Positions 34,851-44,488 of a DNA stretch of 64,000 bases are shown piece by piece. Every line of letters begins with the position of its first letter. The first letter of the stretch is position 1. Made by a program: the position numbers and the translations under genes. The notes beneath the pieces are model-generated. The model had not been told where the DNA came from. It saw only the letters and a list, made by a program, of their open reading frames with translations, and did no database searches. Source of the DNA: RUG14130 sp045598325 (GTDB lineage: Bacteria > Bacillota > Clostridia > Christensenellales > Aristaeellaceae); contig JAZLLT010000092.1 in assembly GCA_045598325.1 (NCBI GenBank), forward strand, positions 70,040-134,039, read 5' to 3'.

Positions 34851-36662
34851 TTAGTCTCCGATTTCCTCCGTGAGGGAAGCGATCTCGTCGATCATGCCGC
34901 CGATCGTCGCGATGGTATCCCTGAGCGCGGCGTCGGTGGTGATGTCGATGCCCGCGATCTTGGCAAGGTCCGCGGGAGCCATGGTGCCGCCCGCGCGCAG
35001 CATCTTCTTCCAGTTTTCGACGGCGGGCGCGCCTTCCTGCTCCATGCGCTTCACCGCCTGCGTACCCACGGTGAGACCCGCGGAATAGGTGTAGGAGTAA
35101 AGGCCCATGTAGTAGTGGGGCTGGCGCATCCAGGTCAGTTCCGCGCCCTCGGTGATCTCCACCTCGTCGCCCCAGAACTTTTCGAGGACTTCCCGCTTGA
35201 TGCGGGAAAGGTCCTCCGCCTGTACGCTGCCGCCCGCGTCGATGATGCGGTAGACTTCCCTCTGATAGGCGGCTTCGAGCAGATGGGTGACGAAGTTGTG
35301 GTAGTAGGTGTTGCCCACCATGCAGGAGAGCACCCAGCGGCGGAAGCGGGGATCGGAATCGGTCTTCAGCAGGTAGTGCGCCATGATGAGTTCGTTGCAG
35401 GTGGACGGCGCCTCCACGATGTAGGTGGACATGTCGGTGTTGAAATAGTTCTGATTTTCATCGCAGTACATGCTCTGCCCCGCGTGTCCCAGTTCGTGGG
35501 CAAGGGTCAGCACATCGCTCATGCGGCCGTTCCAGGAAAGCAGGATGTAGCAGTTCTGCTTGTAGACATCGGAGCAGAAGCCGCCGGTCTCCTTGCCCTG
35601 ATTCCCGGCAAAGTCCACCCAGCGCTGCTCATAGGCGCGTTTCACCATGGCGGTATACTCATCGCCCAGCACGGACAGACCCTTTTCGATGTACTCGCGG
35701 CTCTTTTCGATGGTGACCTTGGGATCGTAGCCCGCGTCAAGGGGCAGTTTCAAATCGGCGAAGGTCATCTTGTCCAGATGATAGCGCTCCTTGATGAGGC
35801 GGGCGTATTTGCGCATGTGGGGCGCGAGGCGCTCGGTGATCAGGTCGATCTGCCGGTCGTACATCTCCCGGGTGACCTTTTGTTCGGACAGCAGATAGTC
35901 GAACACGGACGCATATCCCCGCAGGGTCGCGGTGATCTTCTCAGTCTGGCACCGGGCGTTATAAGCGTTCGCGGTCACATTTTGGTATTTGCGGATCTCA
36001 TCGGAAAACGCCTTGAACGCGGCGCGGCGCACGGGCGTGCGGGCGTCATACTCGTAATCGTCCTCGAATTTGGAGTAGCCCAGCGGATACTTGACTCCGT
36101 CCACCTCGAAATCGGGAAACACCATGTCCATGAGTTTCACCGTGTTGTAGGTGCTGTAGGGCGCGCCGTCGATGGCTTCGGAATAGGCGGCGAGCACGCG
36201 TTCCGCCTCGGGCGCCAGCATGTGGGACTTGCGGCGGATGATGTCGGAGAGGTACACCTTCGCGCCGGGATACAGGTCCGCGGCTCCGTTCAGCACCGCT
36301 TCCTCCTGCCGCGCGATCTCGCTCTCCACAAAGGACAGGTCGCTGTCCGCTTCGGTGAGCAGACGCTCCACACGGCTCAGGCGGCTCTGGTTGTGGCTGT
36401 CGTAGAAGTCCACTTCCACGGAAAGGTAGGCGTAGGAACTCACCTTGTCGGAAAGCACCTGATACCGCTCATATTCTTTGAGACAATCCGCGATGTTTTT
36501 GGCGTCGGTGAGTTTGCCCTTGTAGGTCTCCGTGATGTGCTTTGCGAGAGCGAGCGTCTCGGTGAGAGAGGCATCCATCTCTTCTTCGCTTTTGAAAATG
36601 AGGCTCAGATCCCAGGTCTCATTTACCGGGACTTCGCTTCTCATCAGGAGTTTCTCTTCCAT
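34851..36662 (-). CDS. pepF: Oligoendopeptidase F, M3 family
   Basis: A 603-residue cytosolic zinc peptidase of normal length. The zinc motif is HELGH at 389-393, with the third ligand Glu in the IVEAPSTCNE segment near 417. It degrades peptides of roughly 7-17 residues, helping amino-acid recycling. The ATG at 36662 is chosen (AAAGGG 6-7 nt upstream); the 50 codons before it in the same frame run through the folC end and do not resemble PepF. Its start is one base past the folC stop. Confidence 0.94.
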   Translation of the reverse strand: MEEKLLMRSEVPVNETWDLSLIFKSEEEMDASLTETLALAKHITETYKGKLTDAKNIADCLKEYERYQVLSDKVSSYAYLSVEVDFYDSHNQSRLSRVERLLTEADSDLSFVESEIARQEEAVLNGAADLYPGAKVYLSDIIRRKSHMLAPEAERVLAAYSEAIDGAPYSTYNTVKLMDMVFPDFEVDGVKYPLGYSKFEDDYEYDARTPVRRAAFKAFSDEIRKYQNVTANAYNARCQTEKITATLRGYASVFDYLLSEQKVTREMYDRQIDLITERLAPHMRKYARLIKERYHLDKMTFADLKLPLDAGYDPKVTIEKSREYIEKGLSVLGDEYTAMVKRAYEQRWVDFAGNQGKETGGFCSDVYKQNCYILLSWNGRMSDVLTLAHELGHAGQSMYCDENQNYFNTDMSTYIVEAPSTCNELIMAHYLLKTDSDPRFRRWVLSCMVGNTYYHNFVTHLLEAAYQREVYRIIDAGGSVQAEDLSRIKREVLEKFWGDEVEITEGAELTWMRQPHYYMGLYSYTYSAGLTVGTQAVKRMEQEGAPAVENWKKMLRAGGTMAPADLAKIAGIDITTDAALRDTIATIGGMIDEIASLTEEIGD

Positions 36663-36663
36663 T

Positions 36664-37932
36664 TTATTCCCTTTCTTCGATGAGGTCGATGACGGCGCCC
36701 GCGATGTAGACGCTGCCGCAGGCGATGACGAGACCGTCCTCCCCCGCCAACTGCTTCGCTTTGTCAAAGGCGTTTTCCACGCCCTCGACCGCGTACACTT
36801 CTTTATCTCCATAGTATTCCGCCAGCAGTTCCGGCGCGAGGGCGCGGGGCCAGGAAACGGCAGTGGTGACCACGGCGTCCGCGAAGGACGCGAAAATCTT
36901 CGAGCAGGCTTCGATCTGCTTGTCCTGCATCATGCCTGTGACCACGACTTTTCGCTTACCCGCGAAGAAGCGGTCGACATACTCCTTGAGGGTACCCGCG
37001 CCCTGCGGGTTGTGTCCGCAGTCCACGAGCACATTGCCCCGCTTGTCGAGGCGGCCTGCCCACACGGTTTGGGTTACGCCCTTGCACGCCCGGTGCATGT
37101 CGATGCCCAGCAGGGACAGGGCGGACAGGGCGAGAGACGCGTTTTTCACCTGATGAAGCCCCGGCACGCAGATGGTCTGAGTGACGGTCTGACCGGTCGG
37201 GAGCGTGCACTGGAAGACGGTCTTATCCGCCTCGCAGAGAAGCACTCTGCCCTCATCGCAGATGCGGAAGGGGGCGTTCACCTCCGCGGCGCGCTTTCGG
37301 AACACTTCCATGACGCTGTCCTTCCCCGGCATCACGAGGGCGGGAACGGAGGGCTTGAAGATGCCCGCTTTCTGGAAGGCGATCTCCTCCTCGGTGTCGC
37401 CCAGCACTTTCATGTGGTCCATGCCGATGGCGGCGACGAGCGTGACCGAAGCGGAAAGCACATTCGTGGAATCGAACATGCCGCCCATGCCCACTTCCAT
37501 GACCGAATAATCCGCGCGCTTGTCCGCGTAGTACAGGCAGGCGCAGGCGGTCAGCAGTTCGAAGGTGGTGCAGCGGATGTCCTGCCGTGCAAGTTCTTCC
37601 GCCTTTTCCCGCACGCGGGACGCCACATCCATAAGGTCCTCGTCGGGAATGGGTTTGCCGTCATACATAATCCGCTCACCAAAACAGCGCAGATAGGGCG
37701 AGGTGAACAGACCCACCTTATACCCGCAGGCGCGCAGGGCACCGTCCAGATACGCGCAGGTGCTGCCCTTGCCGTTGGTGCCCGCCACATGGAGGATCTT
37801 CCCCATGCGCTTATCCGGAGAGCCCAACGCAGACAAGAGCGCACGGGTGTTGGTCAACCCGTGCTTCTCGCCTTTCCAGCGGGAGCCGTTGATCCAGTCA
37901 GCGGCCTCCGCGGCAGATTTGAAATTGTACAT
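36664..37932 (-). CDS. folC: Folylpolyglutamate synthase / dihydrofolate synthase
   Basis: A 422-residue ATP-dependent ligase. The P-loop is GTNGKGS at residues 51-57, followed by TSPYL (77-81) and EVGMGGMFDSTN, where Mur-ligase relatives bind ATP and folate. It adds glutamate to folates and may also make dihydrofolate from dihydropteroate. Its ATG shares a base with the trpS stop (TAATG). Being in a tryptophan-controlled operon is unexpected for a folate gene and may reflect transcriptional read-through. Confidence 0.94.
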   Translation of the reverse strand: MYNFKSAAEAADWINGSRWKGEKHGLTNTRALLSALGSPDKRMGKILHVAGTNGKGSTCAYLDGALRACGYKVGLFTSPYLRCFGERIMYDGKPIPDEDLMDVASRVREKAEELARQDIRCTTFELLTACACLYYADKRADYSVMEVGMGGMFDSTNVLSASVTLVAAIGMDHMKVLGDTEEEIAFQKAGIFKPSVPALVMPGKDSVMEVFRKRAAEVNAPFRICDEGRVLLCEADKTVFQCTLPTGQTVTQTICVPGLHQVKNASLALSALSLLGIDMHRACKGVTQTVWAGRLDKRGNVLVDCGHNPQGAGTLKEYVDRFFAGKRKVVVTGMMQDKQIEACSKIFASFADAVVTTAVSWPRALAPELLAEYYGDKEVYAVEGVENAFDKAKQLAGEDGLVIACGSVYIAGAVIDLIEERE

Positions 37933-38945
37933 TACAGTTTGAGTGCCGCAAGGCCCACCTTTTTGCGGACCTTCAGCATGGTACGGTAGGCGATAGCCTC
38001 GGCGCGTTCACGGCCGGATACCATGACGCCCTCGAGGTACGCCTTGTCGGCATTGATGCGGTCATACTCGTTCTGGATGGGTTCGAGGGTGGCGATGACG
38101 CAGTCCGCGACCGCGTCCTTGAACACGCCGTAGCCCTTACCGTCGTATTCGGCGGTGATCTCATCCATGGTCTTGCCGGTGAGCGCGCTCATGATGGACA
38201 TGAGGTTGGCAACGCCGGGCTTGTTTTCGGGATCGTAGATCACGCGGGCATCGCAGTCGGTGACTGCGCGGCGCAGTTTCTTTCGGATGATGTCGGGCTT
38301 GTCGAGGATGGCGATGTAGGTCTCCTCGGGATCGGATTTGCTCATCTTGCGGGTGGGCTCCTGCAGGCTCATCACGCGGGCGCCGACCTTCGGGAAGTAA
38401 CCCTCCGGCACAGTGAACACATCGCCGTAGATGCCGTTAAAGCGCTCCGCGATGTCGCGGGACAGTTCCAGATGCTGCTTCTGGTCGGCTCCGATGGGCA
38501 CGAGGTCCGTGCCGTAGAGCAGGATGTCGGCCGCCATCAGCACGGGGTAGGTGAACAGGCCGGCGTTGATGTTGTCCGCGTGCTTTGCGGACTTGTCCTT
38601 GAACTGGGTCATGCGCTGCAGTTCGCCCATGTAGGTGAAACAGTTGAGGATCCAGCCCAGTTCCGCGTGCTGGGGCACCTGACTCTGGAAATAGATGATA
38701 TTCTTTTCGGGGTCGAGACCGCTGGCCAGGAAGATGGCCATGGTGCGCAGGCAGGCCTTGCGCAGGGCGGCGGGATCCTGACGGACGGTGATGGCGTGCA
38801 TGTCCACGATGGAGTACAGGCAGTCGTACTCATCCTGGAGGATGGAGAAATTGCGCAGCGCGCCGATGTAGTTGCCCAGGGTCAGATTGCCCGTGGGCTG
38901 GATACCGGAAAAAATGCGTTTTTTCTGTTCGATCTGGTTTTCCAT
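37932..38945 (-). CDS. trpS: Tryptophanyl-tRNA synthetase
   Basis: A 337-residue class I synthetase. The HIGH-equivalent is in PTGNLTLGNYIG (residues 17-28) and the KMSKS motif is exact (KMSKSDPEE, about residue 203). It charges tRNA-Trp. It lies 18 nt after trpB under the same T-box leader, which is expected because the leader senses uncharged tRNA-Trp. The overlap with folC suggests coupled translation. Confidence 0.96.
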   Translation of the reverse strand: MENQIEQKKRIFSGIQPTGNLTLGNYIGALRNFSILQDEYDCLYSIVDMHAITVRQDPAALRKACLRTMAIFLASGLDPEKNIIYFQSQVPQHAELGWILNCFTYMGELQRMTQFKDKSAKHADNINAGLFTYPVLMAADILLYGTDLVPIGADQKQHLELSRDIAERFNGIYGDVFTVPEGYFPKVGARVMSLQEPTRKMSKSDPEETYIAILDKPDIIRKKLRRAVTDCDARVIYDPENKPGVANLMSIMSALTGKTMDEITAEYDGKGYGVFKDAVADCVIATLEPIQNEYDRINADKAYLEGVMVSGRERAEAIAYRTMLKVRKKVGLAALKL

Positions 38946-38963
38946 TCTGGTTTTCCTCCGAAA

Positions 38964-40184
38964 TTAGTCCGGGATGCCGTAATGCTCGATGACATAGTCC
39001 ATGTCCTTGTCGCCTCTGCCGGAGAGGTTGATGAGAACGGAGCCGGTCTTCATGGTCTTGGCGAGGCGGATGCCGTACGCCACCGCGTGGGCGGATTCGA
39101 GGGCGGGGATGATGCCCTCCATGCGGGACAGGGCGAAGAAGGCGTCGACCGCCTCTTTGTCGTCCACGGTGTCATATTTGACCCTGCCGATCTTCTGCAG
39201 GAAGGCGTGCTCGGGGCCGGAAGAGGGATAGTCGAGACCGCTCGCCACGGAATAAACAGGCGCGGGCTCGCCGTTGGCGTCTTTCAGCATGATGGAGTTG
39301 AAGCCCTGCATGATGCCCTCGGTGCCGTATTTGAGGCTGGCGGCGTGATCGCCCAGTTCGGGACCGCGTCCCAGAGGCTCGACGCCGATGAGTTCCACGG
39401 GATCGTTGAGGAAGCCGGAGAACATGCCCATGGAGTTGGAGCCGCCGCCCACGCAGGCGGTGACCACATCGGGCAGTTCACCCGTCATTTCAAGGAACTG
39501 CTCGCGGGCTTCCTCACCGACCACATGCTGGAAATCGCGCACCATCATGGGGAAGGGATGGGGACCGAGGACGGAGCCGATGCAGTAGATGCAGTCCTTA
39601 TATTCCTTGCTGTACGCCTCGAACGCCGCGTCGACCGCTTCCTTCAGGGTCTGGTTTCCGTCGGTCACTTCCACCACGCGGGCACCCAGGATCTTCATGC
39701 GGGATACATTGGGCGCCTGCTTTTTGATGTCCACGCTGCCCATGTAGATGTCGCATTCCAGTCCGAAGTAGGCTGCCGCGGTGGCGAGCGCCACGCCGTG
39801 CTGACCCGCTCCGGTCTCGGCGATGATCTTCTTTTTGCCCATGTACGTGGCGAGCAGCGCCTCGCCCATGCAGTGGTTGAGTTTATGGGCGCCGCTGTGG
39901 TTGAGGTCCTCGCGCTTGGCGTACAGCTGCACATGACCCAGAGAATTGGAAAGGCGCTCCAGATGGCTGATGGGCGTGGGGCGTCCCTGGAATTCCTTGC
40001 GGATGCGCCGCAGTTCCGCGATGAACTTGCGGGACTTGCAGATGGTGAAGTACGCCTCGGTGATGTCCGCCATGGCGGCCTTCAGCTCGTCGGAGATATA
40101 CACTCCGCCGTAGGGTCCGAAGAAGCCCTTCTCGTCCGGGTAGTTCTTAAAATAGGTATCGAAATCCACTCCGCCGTAATTCAT
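38964..40184 (-). CDS. trpB: Tryptophan synthase beta chain
   Basis: A 406-residue PLP enzyme. The PLP lysine is Lys101 in HSGAHKLNH, and GGGSNSMGMF binds the PLP phosphate. It joins indole and serine to make tryptophan. The length and motifs are those of the standard TrpB1 type. There is no trpA or other trp gene in the window, so the cell may salvage indole, or the rest of the pathway lies elsewhere. The ATG at 40184 has AGGAGG 5-6 nt upstream; the earlier codon at 40199 is part of the leader. Confidence 0.95.
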   Translation of the reverse strand: MNYGGVDFDTYFKNYPDEKGFFGPYGGVYISDELKAAMADITEAYFTICKSRKFIAELRRIRKEFQGRPTPISHLERLSNSLGHVQLYAKREDLNHSGAHKLNHCMGEALLATYMGKKKIIAETGAGQHGVALATAAAYFGLECDIYMGSVDIKKQAPNVSRMKILGARVVEVTDGNQTLKEAVDAAFEAYSKEYKDCIYCIGSVLGPHPFPMMVRDFQHVVGEEAREQFLEMTGELPDVVTACVGGGSNSMGMFSGFLNDPVELIGVEPLGRGPELGDHAASLKYGTEGIMQGFNSIMLKDANGEPAPVYSVASGLDYPSSGPEHAFLQKIGRVKYDTVDDKEAVDAFFALSRMEGIIPALESAHAVAYGIRLAKTMKTGSVLINLSGRGDKDMDYVIEHYGIPD

Positions 40185-40202
40185 AATTACCTCCTGCATA
40201 AT

Positions 40203-40459
40203 AAAAACCCGAAGGCCGATGTCTCAGCCTCCGGGACAAAATCAATGATTCTGCGGTGCCACCCGTATTGACGCTTTCGCGTCCGCTCCAAGCGACTTTC
40301 ATCGCCCGGCCTTTGATAACGGAGCGCCCTCTCCGTCTTGCATTTCCGCTCGCCCTCGGAAGCCCATTCGCCAAGGCCCTTCTTGCCGCGCTCGCACCGC
40401 CCGCGGCTCGCTTGGAAGAAGCATTCGATGGTTACTTGCTCTTCGTCAACGGTTTGATG
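40203..40459 (-). ncRNA. Tryptophan T-box leader
   Basis: The minus-strand leader has all parts of a T-box. An early GACGAAGAGCAAGUA begins stem I. A specifier candidate UGG (Trp codon, complement of 40364-40366) sits in GCGAAUGGGC. The T-box sequence GGGUGGCACCGCAG (around 40252-40265) is followed by a terminator, CCCGGAGGC... GCCUUCGGG, with a U-run next to trpB. Uncharged tRNA-Trp would favour the antiterminator and switch on trpB-trpS and the genes after them. The specifier is assigned by position and by the downstream genes. Confidence 0.9.
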
Positions 40460-40465
40460 GAAGAT

Positions 40466-40494
40466 ATATTAGCATCCCGCCATACATTTGTCAA
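40466..40494 (-). promoter_or_regulatory. Promoter of the T-box operon
   Basis: On the minus strand TTGACA (40489-40494), a 17-bp spacer and TAATAT (40466-40471), just before the T-box leader. Confidence 0.75.
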
Positions 40495-40629
40495 GCGTTT
40501 TGAGAAAATGTTCGGAAATCCGGCATGATTTTCTTCCGCCGCGGGTCCCGGCATTGCCGTGGTCAGGGGCATCCATGAAAATTTCCCTTCATCGTCAACT
40601 TATATTAACACTGCGCGCGGCCGCTTGCC

Positions 40630-40658
40630 TTGACTTTGACGCGGGATGGGCATATAAT
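40630..40658 (+). promoter_or_regulatory. Promoter of nifJ
   Basis: TTGACT (40630-40635) and TATAAT (40653-40658) with a 17-bp spacer; the gene begins about 60 nt after the expected transcription start. The 130 bases between this and the T-box promoter hold nothing I recognise. Confidence 0.75.
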
Positions 40659-40726
40659 ATATAGTATGCAGAGTTATGCTCTCATGTGCATCTGAAATCG
40701 AAATTATTTTAAGGAGGTCCTCTACA

Positions 40727-43700
40727 TTGAGCATCAAAAAGACCGTAGACGGCAACACCGCGGTTAGCCATATCGCGTATGCTTTCAGCGATGTCGCTGC
40801 CATCTACCCCATCACTCCCTCCTCCCCCATGGCTGAAGTAGCCGACGAGTGGGCGGCCCAGGGCCGTACCAACCTGTTCGGTCAGAAGGTCAAGATCGCC
40901 GAGATGCAGTCCGAAGCAGGCGCAGCGGGTGCTGTGCACGGCTCTCTGGTCGCCGGCGCTCTCACCACCACCTTCACCGCTTCTCAGGGCCTGCTGCTGA
41001 TGATCCCCAACATGTACAAGATCGCCGGTGAGCAGCTTCCCGCCGTGTTCCATGTATCCGCCCGTGCTCTGGCCTATCACGCCCTGAGCATCTTCGGAGA
41101 TCATTCCGATGTTATGGCGTGCCGTCAGACCGGTTCCGCCATGCTGGCCCCCAACTCCGTTCAGGAAGCACAGGATCTGGCTCTGGTCGCCCACCTCGCG
41201 ACCCTCAAGAGTTCCGTTCCCTTCCTGCATTTCTTCGACGGTTTCCGCACCAGCCACGAATATCAGAAGATCGAAGACATCGCTTACGAAGACATCGCCA
41301 AGCTCGTTCCCTGGGACAAGATCGACGAGTTCCGCGCCCGCGCGCTGAATCCCGAACATCCCCATCAGAACGGCACTGCCCAGAACCCCGACATCTACTT
41401 CCAGGGCCGTGAAGCCGCCAACAAGAACTACATCGCCACTCCCGCCATCGTGGAAGAGTGCATGAAGCAGGTCGGCAAACTGACCGGAAGAAAGTACAAG
41501 CTGTTTGATTATGTCGGCGCCGCCGATGCGGACCGCGTGATCATCGCCATGGGTTCCGGCTGCGAAGCCATCGAAGAGACCATCAACTACCTGAATGCCA
41601 AGGGCGAGAAGCTGGGTCTGGTCAAGGTCCATCTGTTCCGTCCCTTCTCCATGAAGCATTTCCTCAAGGCCATCCCCGCCACCTGCAAGGCCATCGCGGT
41701 TCTCGACAGAACCAAGGAAGCCGGCTCTCTGGGCGAGCCTCTGTACGAGGATGTCTGCTCCGCTCTGCGCGAAGCCGGCATGAATGACATCGCGGTCGTC
41801 GGCGGCCGCTACGGTCTGGGCTCCAAGGAGTTCAACCCCACCATGGTCAAAGCCGTGTACGACAACCTGGCCAAGAAGGCCCCCAAGAACCACTTCACCG
41901 TCGGCATCATCGACGATGTGACCAACACCAGTCTGAAACTCGGCAAGACTCTGGATGTCGCCCCCAAGGGCACCGTCTCCTGCATGTTCTACGGTCTGGG
42001 TTCCGACGGCACCGTCGGCGCCAACAAGAACTCCATCAAGATCATCGGCGACCACACCGACAAGTACGCTCAGGCATACTTCTCCTACGACTCCAAGAAG
42101 TCCGGCGGTATCACCGTGAGCCACCTGCGCTTCGGCGACACCCCCATCCAGAGCACCTATCTGATCGACTCCGCGGACTTCATCGCCTGCCACAACCCCG
42201 CCTATGTCACCAAGTATGACATGGTGAGCGCTCTGAAGGTCGGCGGCGTGTTCCTGCTCAACTGCCCCTGGACCGCAGAGGAACTGGAAGAGCAGCTGCC
42301 CGCTTCCATGAAGAAGACCCTGGCCGAGAAGAAAGCCCGCTTCTACACCATCGACGCCGTGAAGCTCGCCGCTTCCGTCGGCATGGGCGGACGCATCAAC
42401 ACCACCATGCAGGCCGCGTTCTTCAAACTCGCCGAGATCATCCCCTACGAGAAAGCCGACGAGTACATGAAGGCATATGCCAAGAAGTCCTACGCCAAGA
42501 AGGGCGACGAAGTCGTCAAGATGAACTGGGCCGCCATCGATGTGGCTATCAGCGGTCTGAACGAAGTGAAGGTTCCCGCAGAGTGGAAGAACGCCACCAC
42601 CGGCGCCGTTCCCATGAAGGTCGAGGCCACCGAGTACTTCGATAATGTCATTGCTCCCATCCTCGCTCAGGAAGGCGACAAACTGCCCGTATCCACCTTC
42701 TCCGTCGACGGTTCCGTGCCCACCGGCACCACCAAGTACGAGAAGCGCGGCATCGCGGTGAAGGTCCCCGAGTGGGATATCACCAAGTGCATCCAGTGCG
42801 GCAACTGCTCTCTGGTCTGCCCGCACGCCGCCATCCGTCCTTACCTCATCTCCGAGGAAGACCTGAAGAAGGCCCCCGAGACCTTCGCCACCAAGGCCGC
42901 CATCGGTCCCAAGTTCAAGGGCTTCGCGTACCGCATGCAGGTTTCCGTTCTGGACTGCACCGGCTGCGAAAACTGCGTCAATGTCTGCCCCGCCAAGGAA
43001 AAGGCTCTTGTCATGAAGCCCCTTGCCACCCAGAAGGCAGAAGAAGCCAATTGGGAATTCGCTCAGACTCTGCCCGAGTTCAAGGGTGAACTGAATCCCA
43101 AGATGGTCAAGGACAGCCAGTTCAAAAAGCCCCTCTTCGAGTTCTCCGGCGCCTGCGCAGGCTGCGGCGAAACTCCTTATGTCAAACTCATTACCCAGCT
43201 GTTCGGTGACCGCATGATGATCGCCAACGCCACCGGCTGCTCCTCCATTTACGGCGGTTCCGCACCCACCTGCCCCTACACCGTAAACGAAGAAGGCCAC
43301 GGCCCCGCCTGGGCGAACTCCCTGTTCGAAGACAACGCCGAGTTCGGCTACGGCATGTTCCTGGCCACCGCTCAGCGCCGCGCCAAGCTGGAAGAGAACC
43401 TGCTCAAGGTGAAGGAAGCCGCTGCCGATAAGGCCGAGCTGGTTGCCGCCATCGATGAGTGGATCGCCGGCAAGGAAGAAGCAGAAGCCTCCAAGAAGGC
43501 TGCCGCGAAGCTGATCGCCCTGATGGACGGCTGCGACTGCGAGCTGTGCAAGGCTGTTATGGCCGACAAGGACCTGCTGGTCAAGAAGAGCCAGTGGATC
43601 TTCGGCGGTGACGGCTGGGCCTACGATATCGGCTACGGCGGAGTTGACCATGTTCTGGCCCAGAACCAGGATGTCAACATCCTCGTGCTCGACACCGAAG

Positions 43701-44221
43701 TGTACTCCAATACCGGCGGACAGGCTTCCAAGTCCTCCCCCACCGGCGCCGTTGCGAAGTTCGCCGCCGCGGGCAAGCGCACCAAGAAGAAGGATCTGGG
43801 CATGATGGCAATGTCCTACGGCTATGTGTATGTGGCTCAGGTCGCCATGGGCGCCGACCCCGCGCAGTTGCTGAAGGCTGTCACCGAGGCTGAAGCCTAT
43901 CACGGACCTTCCCTCATCATCGCGTACGCTCCCTGCATCAACCACGGCATCAAGATGAATCAGGCTCAGGCCGAGATCAAGAAGGCAGTGGAAGCCGGCT
44001 ACTGGCAGCTCTACCGCTTCAATCCCGATAATGAGAATCCCATGACCGTGGACAGCAAGGCTCCCACCGGATCCTATCAGGACTTCATCAAGGGTGAGAA
44101 CCGCTACGCTTCCCTGATCCGTCAGTTCCCCGTAGAGGCCGAGAAACTCTTCAGCGCCGCCGAAGAAGACGCCGCCAAGAGACTCGAAAACTACAAGAAA
44201 CTGGCCGGCAACAAGGAATAA
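40727..44221 (+). CDS. nifJ: Pyruvate:ferredoxin (flavodoxin) oxidoreductase
   Basis: A 1164-residue single-chain enzyme of the usual length. It converts pyruvate and CoA to acetyl-CoA, CO2 and reduced ferredoxin, the main route from sugars in anaerobes. The domains are in the normal order: an N-terminal pyrimidine-binding part (YPITPSSPMAE), two ferredoxin clusters (CIQCGNCSLVCP and CTGCENCVNVCP), CAGCGETPY and the TPP site (GGDGWAYDIGYGG, then NTGGQASKS). The start is probably a TTG at 40727, with AAGGAGG 9 nt upstream; the ATG at 40676 adds residues unlike the family. Strong, uniform codon bias suggests high expression. Confidence 0.96.
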   Translation: MSIKKTVDGNTAVSHIAYAFSDVAAIYPITPSSPMAEVADEWAAQGRTNLFGQKVKIAEMQSEAGAAGAVHGSLVAGALTTTFTASQGLLLMIPNMYKIAGEQLPAVFHVSARALAYHALSIFGDHSDVMACRQTGSAMLAPNSVQEAQDLALVAHLATLKSSVPFLHFFDGFRTSHEYQKIEDIAYEDIAKLVPWDKIDEFRARALNPEHPHQNGTAQNPDIYFQGREAANKNYIATPAIVEECMKQVGKLTGRKYKLFDYVGAADADRVIIAMGSGCEAIEETINYLNAKGEKLGLVKVHLFRPFSMKHFLKAIPATCKAIAVLDRTKEAGSLGEPLYEDVCSALREAGMNDIAVVGGRYGLGSKEFNPTMVKAVYDNLAKKAPKNHFTVGIIDDVTNTSLKLGKTLDVAPKGTVSCMFYGLGSDGTVGANKNSIKIIGDHTDKYAQAYFSYDSKKSGGITVSHLRFGDTPIQSTYLIDSADFIACHNPAYVTKYDMVSALKVGGVFLLNCPWTAEELEEQLPASMKKTLAEKKARFYTIDAVKLAASVGMGGRINTTMQAAFFKLAEIIPYEKADEYMKAYAKKSYAKKGDEVVKMNWAAIDVAISGLNEVKVPAEWKNATTGAVPMKVEATEYFDNVIAPILAQEGDKLPVSTFSVDGSVPTGTTKYEKRGIAVKVPEWDITKCIQCGNCSLVCPHAAIRPYLISEEDLKKAPETFATKAAIGPKFKGFAYRMQVSVLDCTGCENCVNVCPAKEKALVMKPLATQKAEEANWEFAQTLPEFKGELNPKMVKDSQFKKPLFEFSGACAGCGETPYVKLITQLFGDRMMIANATGCSSIYGGSAPTCPYTVNEEGHGPAWANSLFEDNAEFGYGMFLATAQRRAKLEENLLKVKEAAADKAELVAAIDEWIAGKEEAEASKKAAAKLIALMDGCDCELCKAVMADKDLLVKKSQWIFGGDGWAYDIGYGGVDHVLAQNQDVNILVLDTEVYSNTGGQASKSSPTGAVAKFAAAGKRTKKKDLGMMAMSYGYVYVAQVAMGADPAQLLKAVTEAEAYHGPSLIIAYAPCINHGIKMNQAQAEIKKAVEAGYWQLYRFNPDNENPMTVDSKAPTGSYQDFIKGENRYASLIRQFPVEAEKLFSAAEEDAAKRLENYKKLAGNKE

Positions 44222-44236
44222 TCCATAATAAAAAGG

Positions 44237-44268
44237 TCGCTCCCGTCGAAAGACGGGAGCGATTTTTT
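44237..44268 (+). terminator. Terminator of nifJ
   Basis: A perfect 11-bp stem (TCGCTCCCGTC with GACGGGAGCGA), a GAAA tetraloop and six T. Confidence 0.92.
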
Positions 44269-44292
44269 GCATTGCGCGGTGCAGTCCGACTT

Positions 44293-44487
44293 CTACTTTT
44301 TCCTGATTTCTTCCTTTCCGCACTTCTCGCATTTCCAGGTTTCGCAGCAGATGCACTCGTAGCAGTCGCTGCCGGTCAGATCCTCCACGGCGTTGGGACG
44401 ATATTCGCAGTCCGAGCAGAACTTACAGGAGATCATCACCCACTTGTGCTCGTTTTCGGGGCACTCGTTCTTTTGATTGTACAGCAT
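44293..44487 (-). CDS. Small cysteine-rich protein, probably zinc-binding
   Basis: A 64-residue protein with ten cysteines, several in CxxC pairs (CKFC and CEKC, with CYEC and ICC between them). It should bind one or two metal ions. GGAGG lies 9 nt before the ATG, inside the end of the upstream esterase gene, so the two are probably cotranscribed. I do not recognise a family. Confidence 0.6.
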   Translation of the reverse strand: MLYNQKNECPENEHKWVMISCKFCSDCEYRPNAVEDLTGSDCYECICCETWKCEKCGKEEIRKK

Positions 44488-44488
44488 G

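Noticed and set aside
35115..36683. A 522-residue plus-strand frame opposite pepF
   Set aside because: It is a shadow of pepF, whose zinc motif and length are unambiguous. The similar 599-residue frame at 38472-40271, opposite trpS and trpB, is rejected for the same reason.
40709..44356. A 1215-residue open frame on the minus strand, opposite nifJ
   Set aside because: It mirrors the strongly biased codon use of nifJ, has no ribosome-binding site or known domain, and its Gly/Val/His-rich sequence is typical of the shadow of a highly expressed GC-rich gene.
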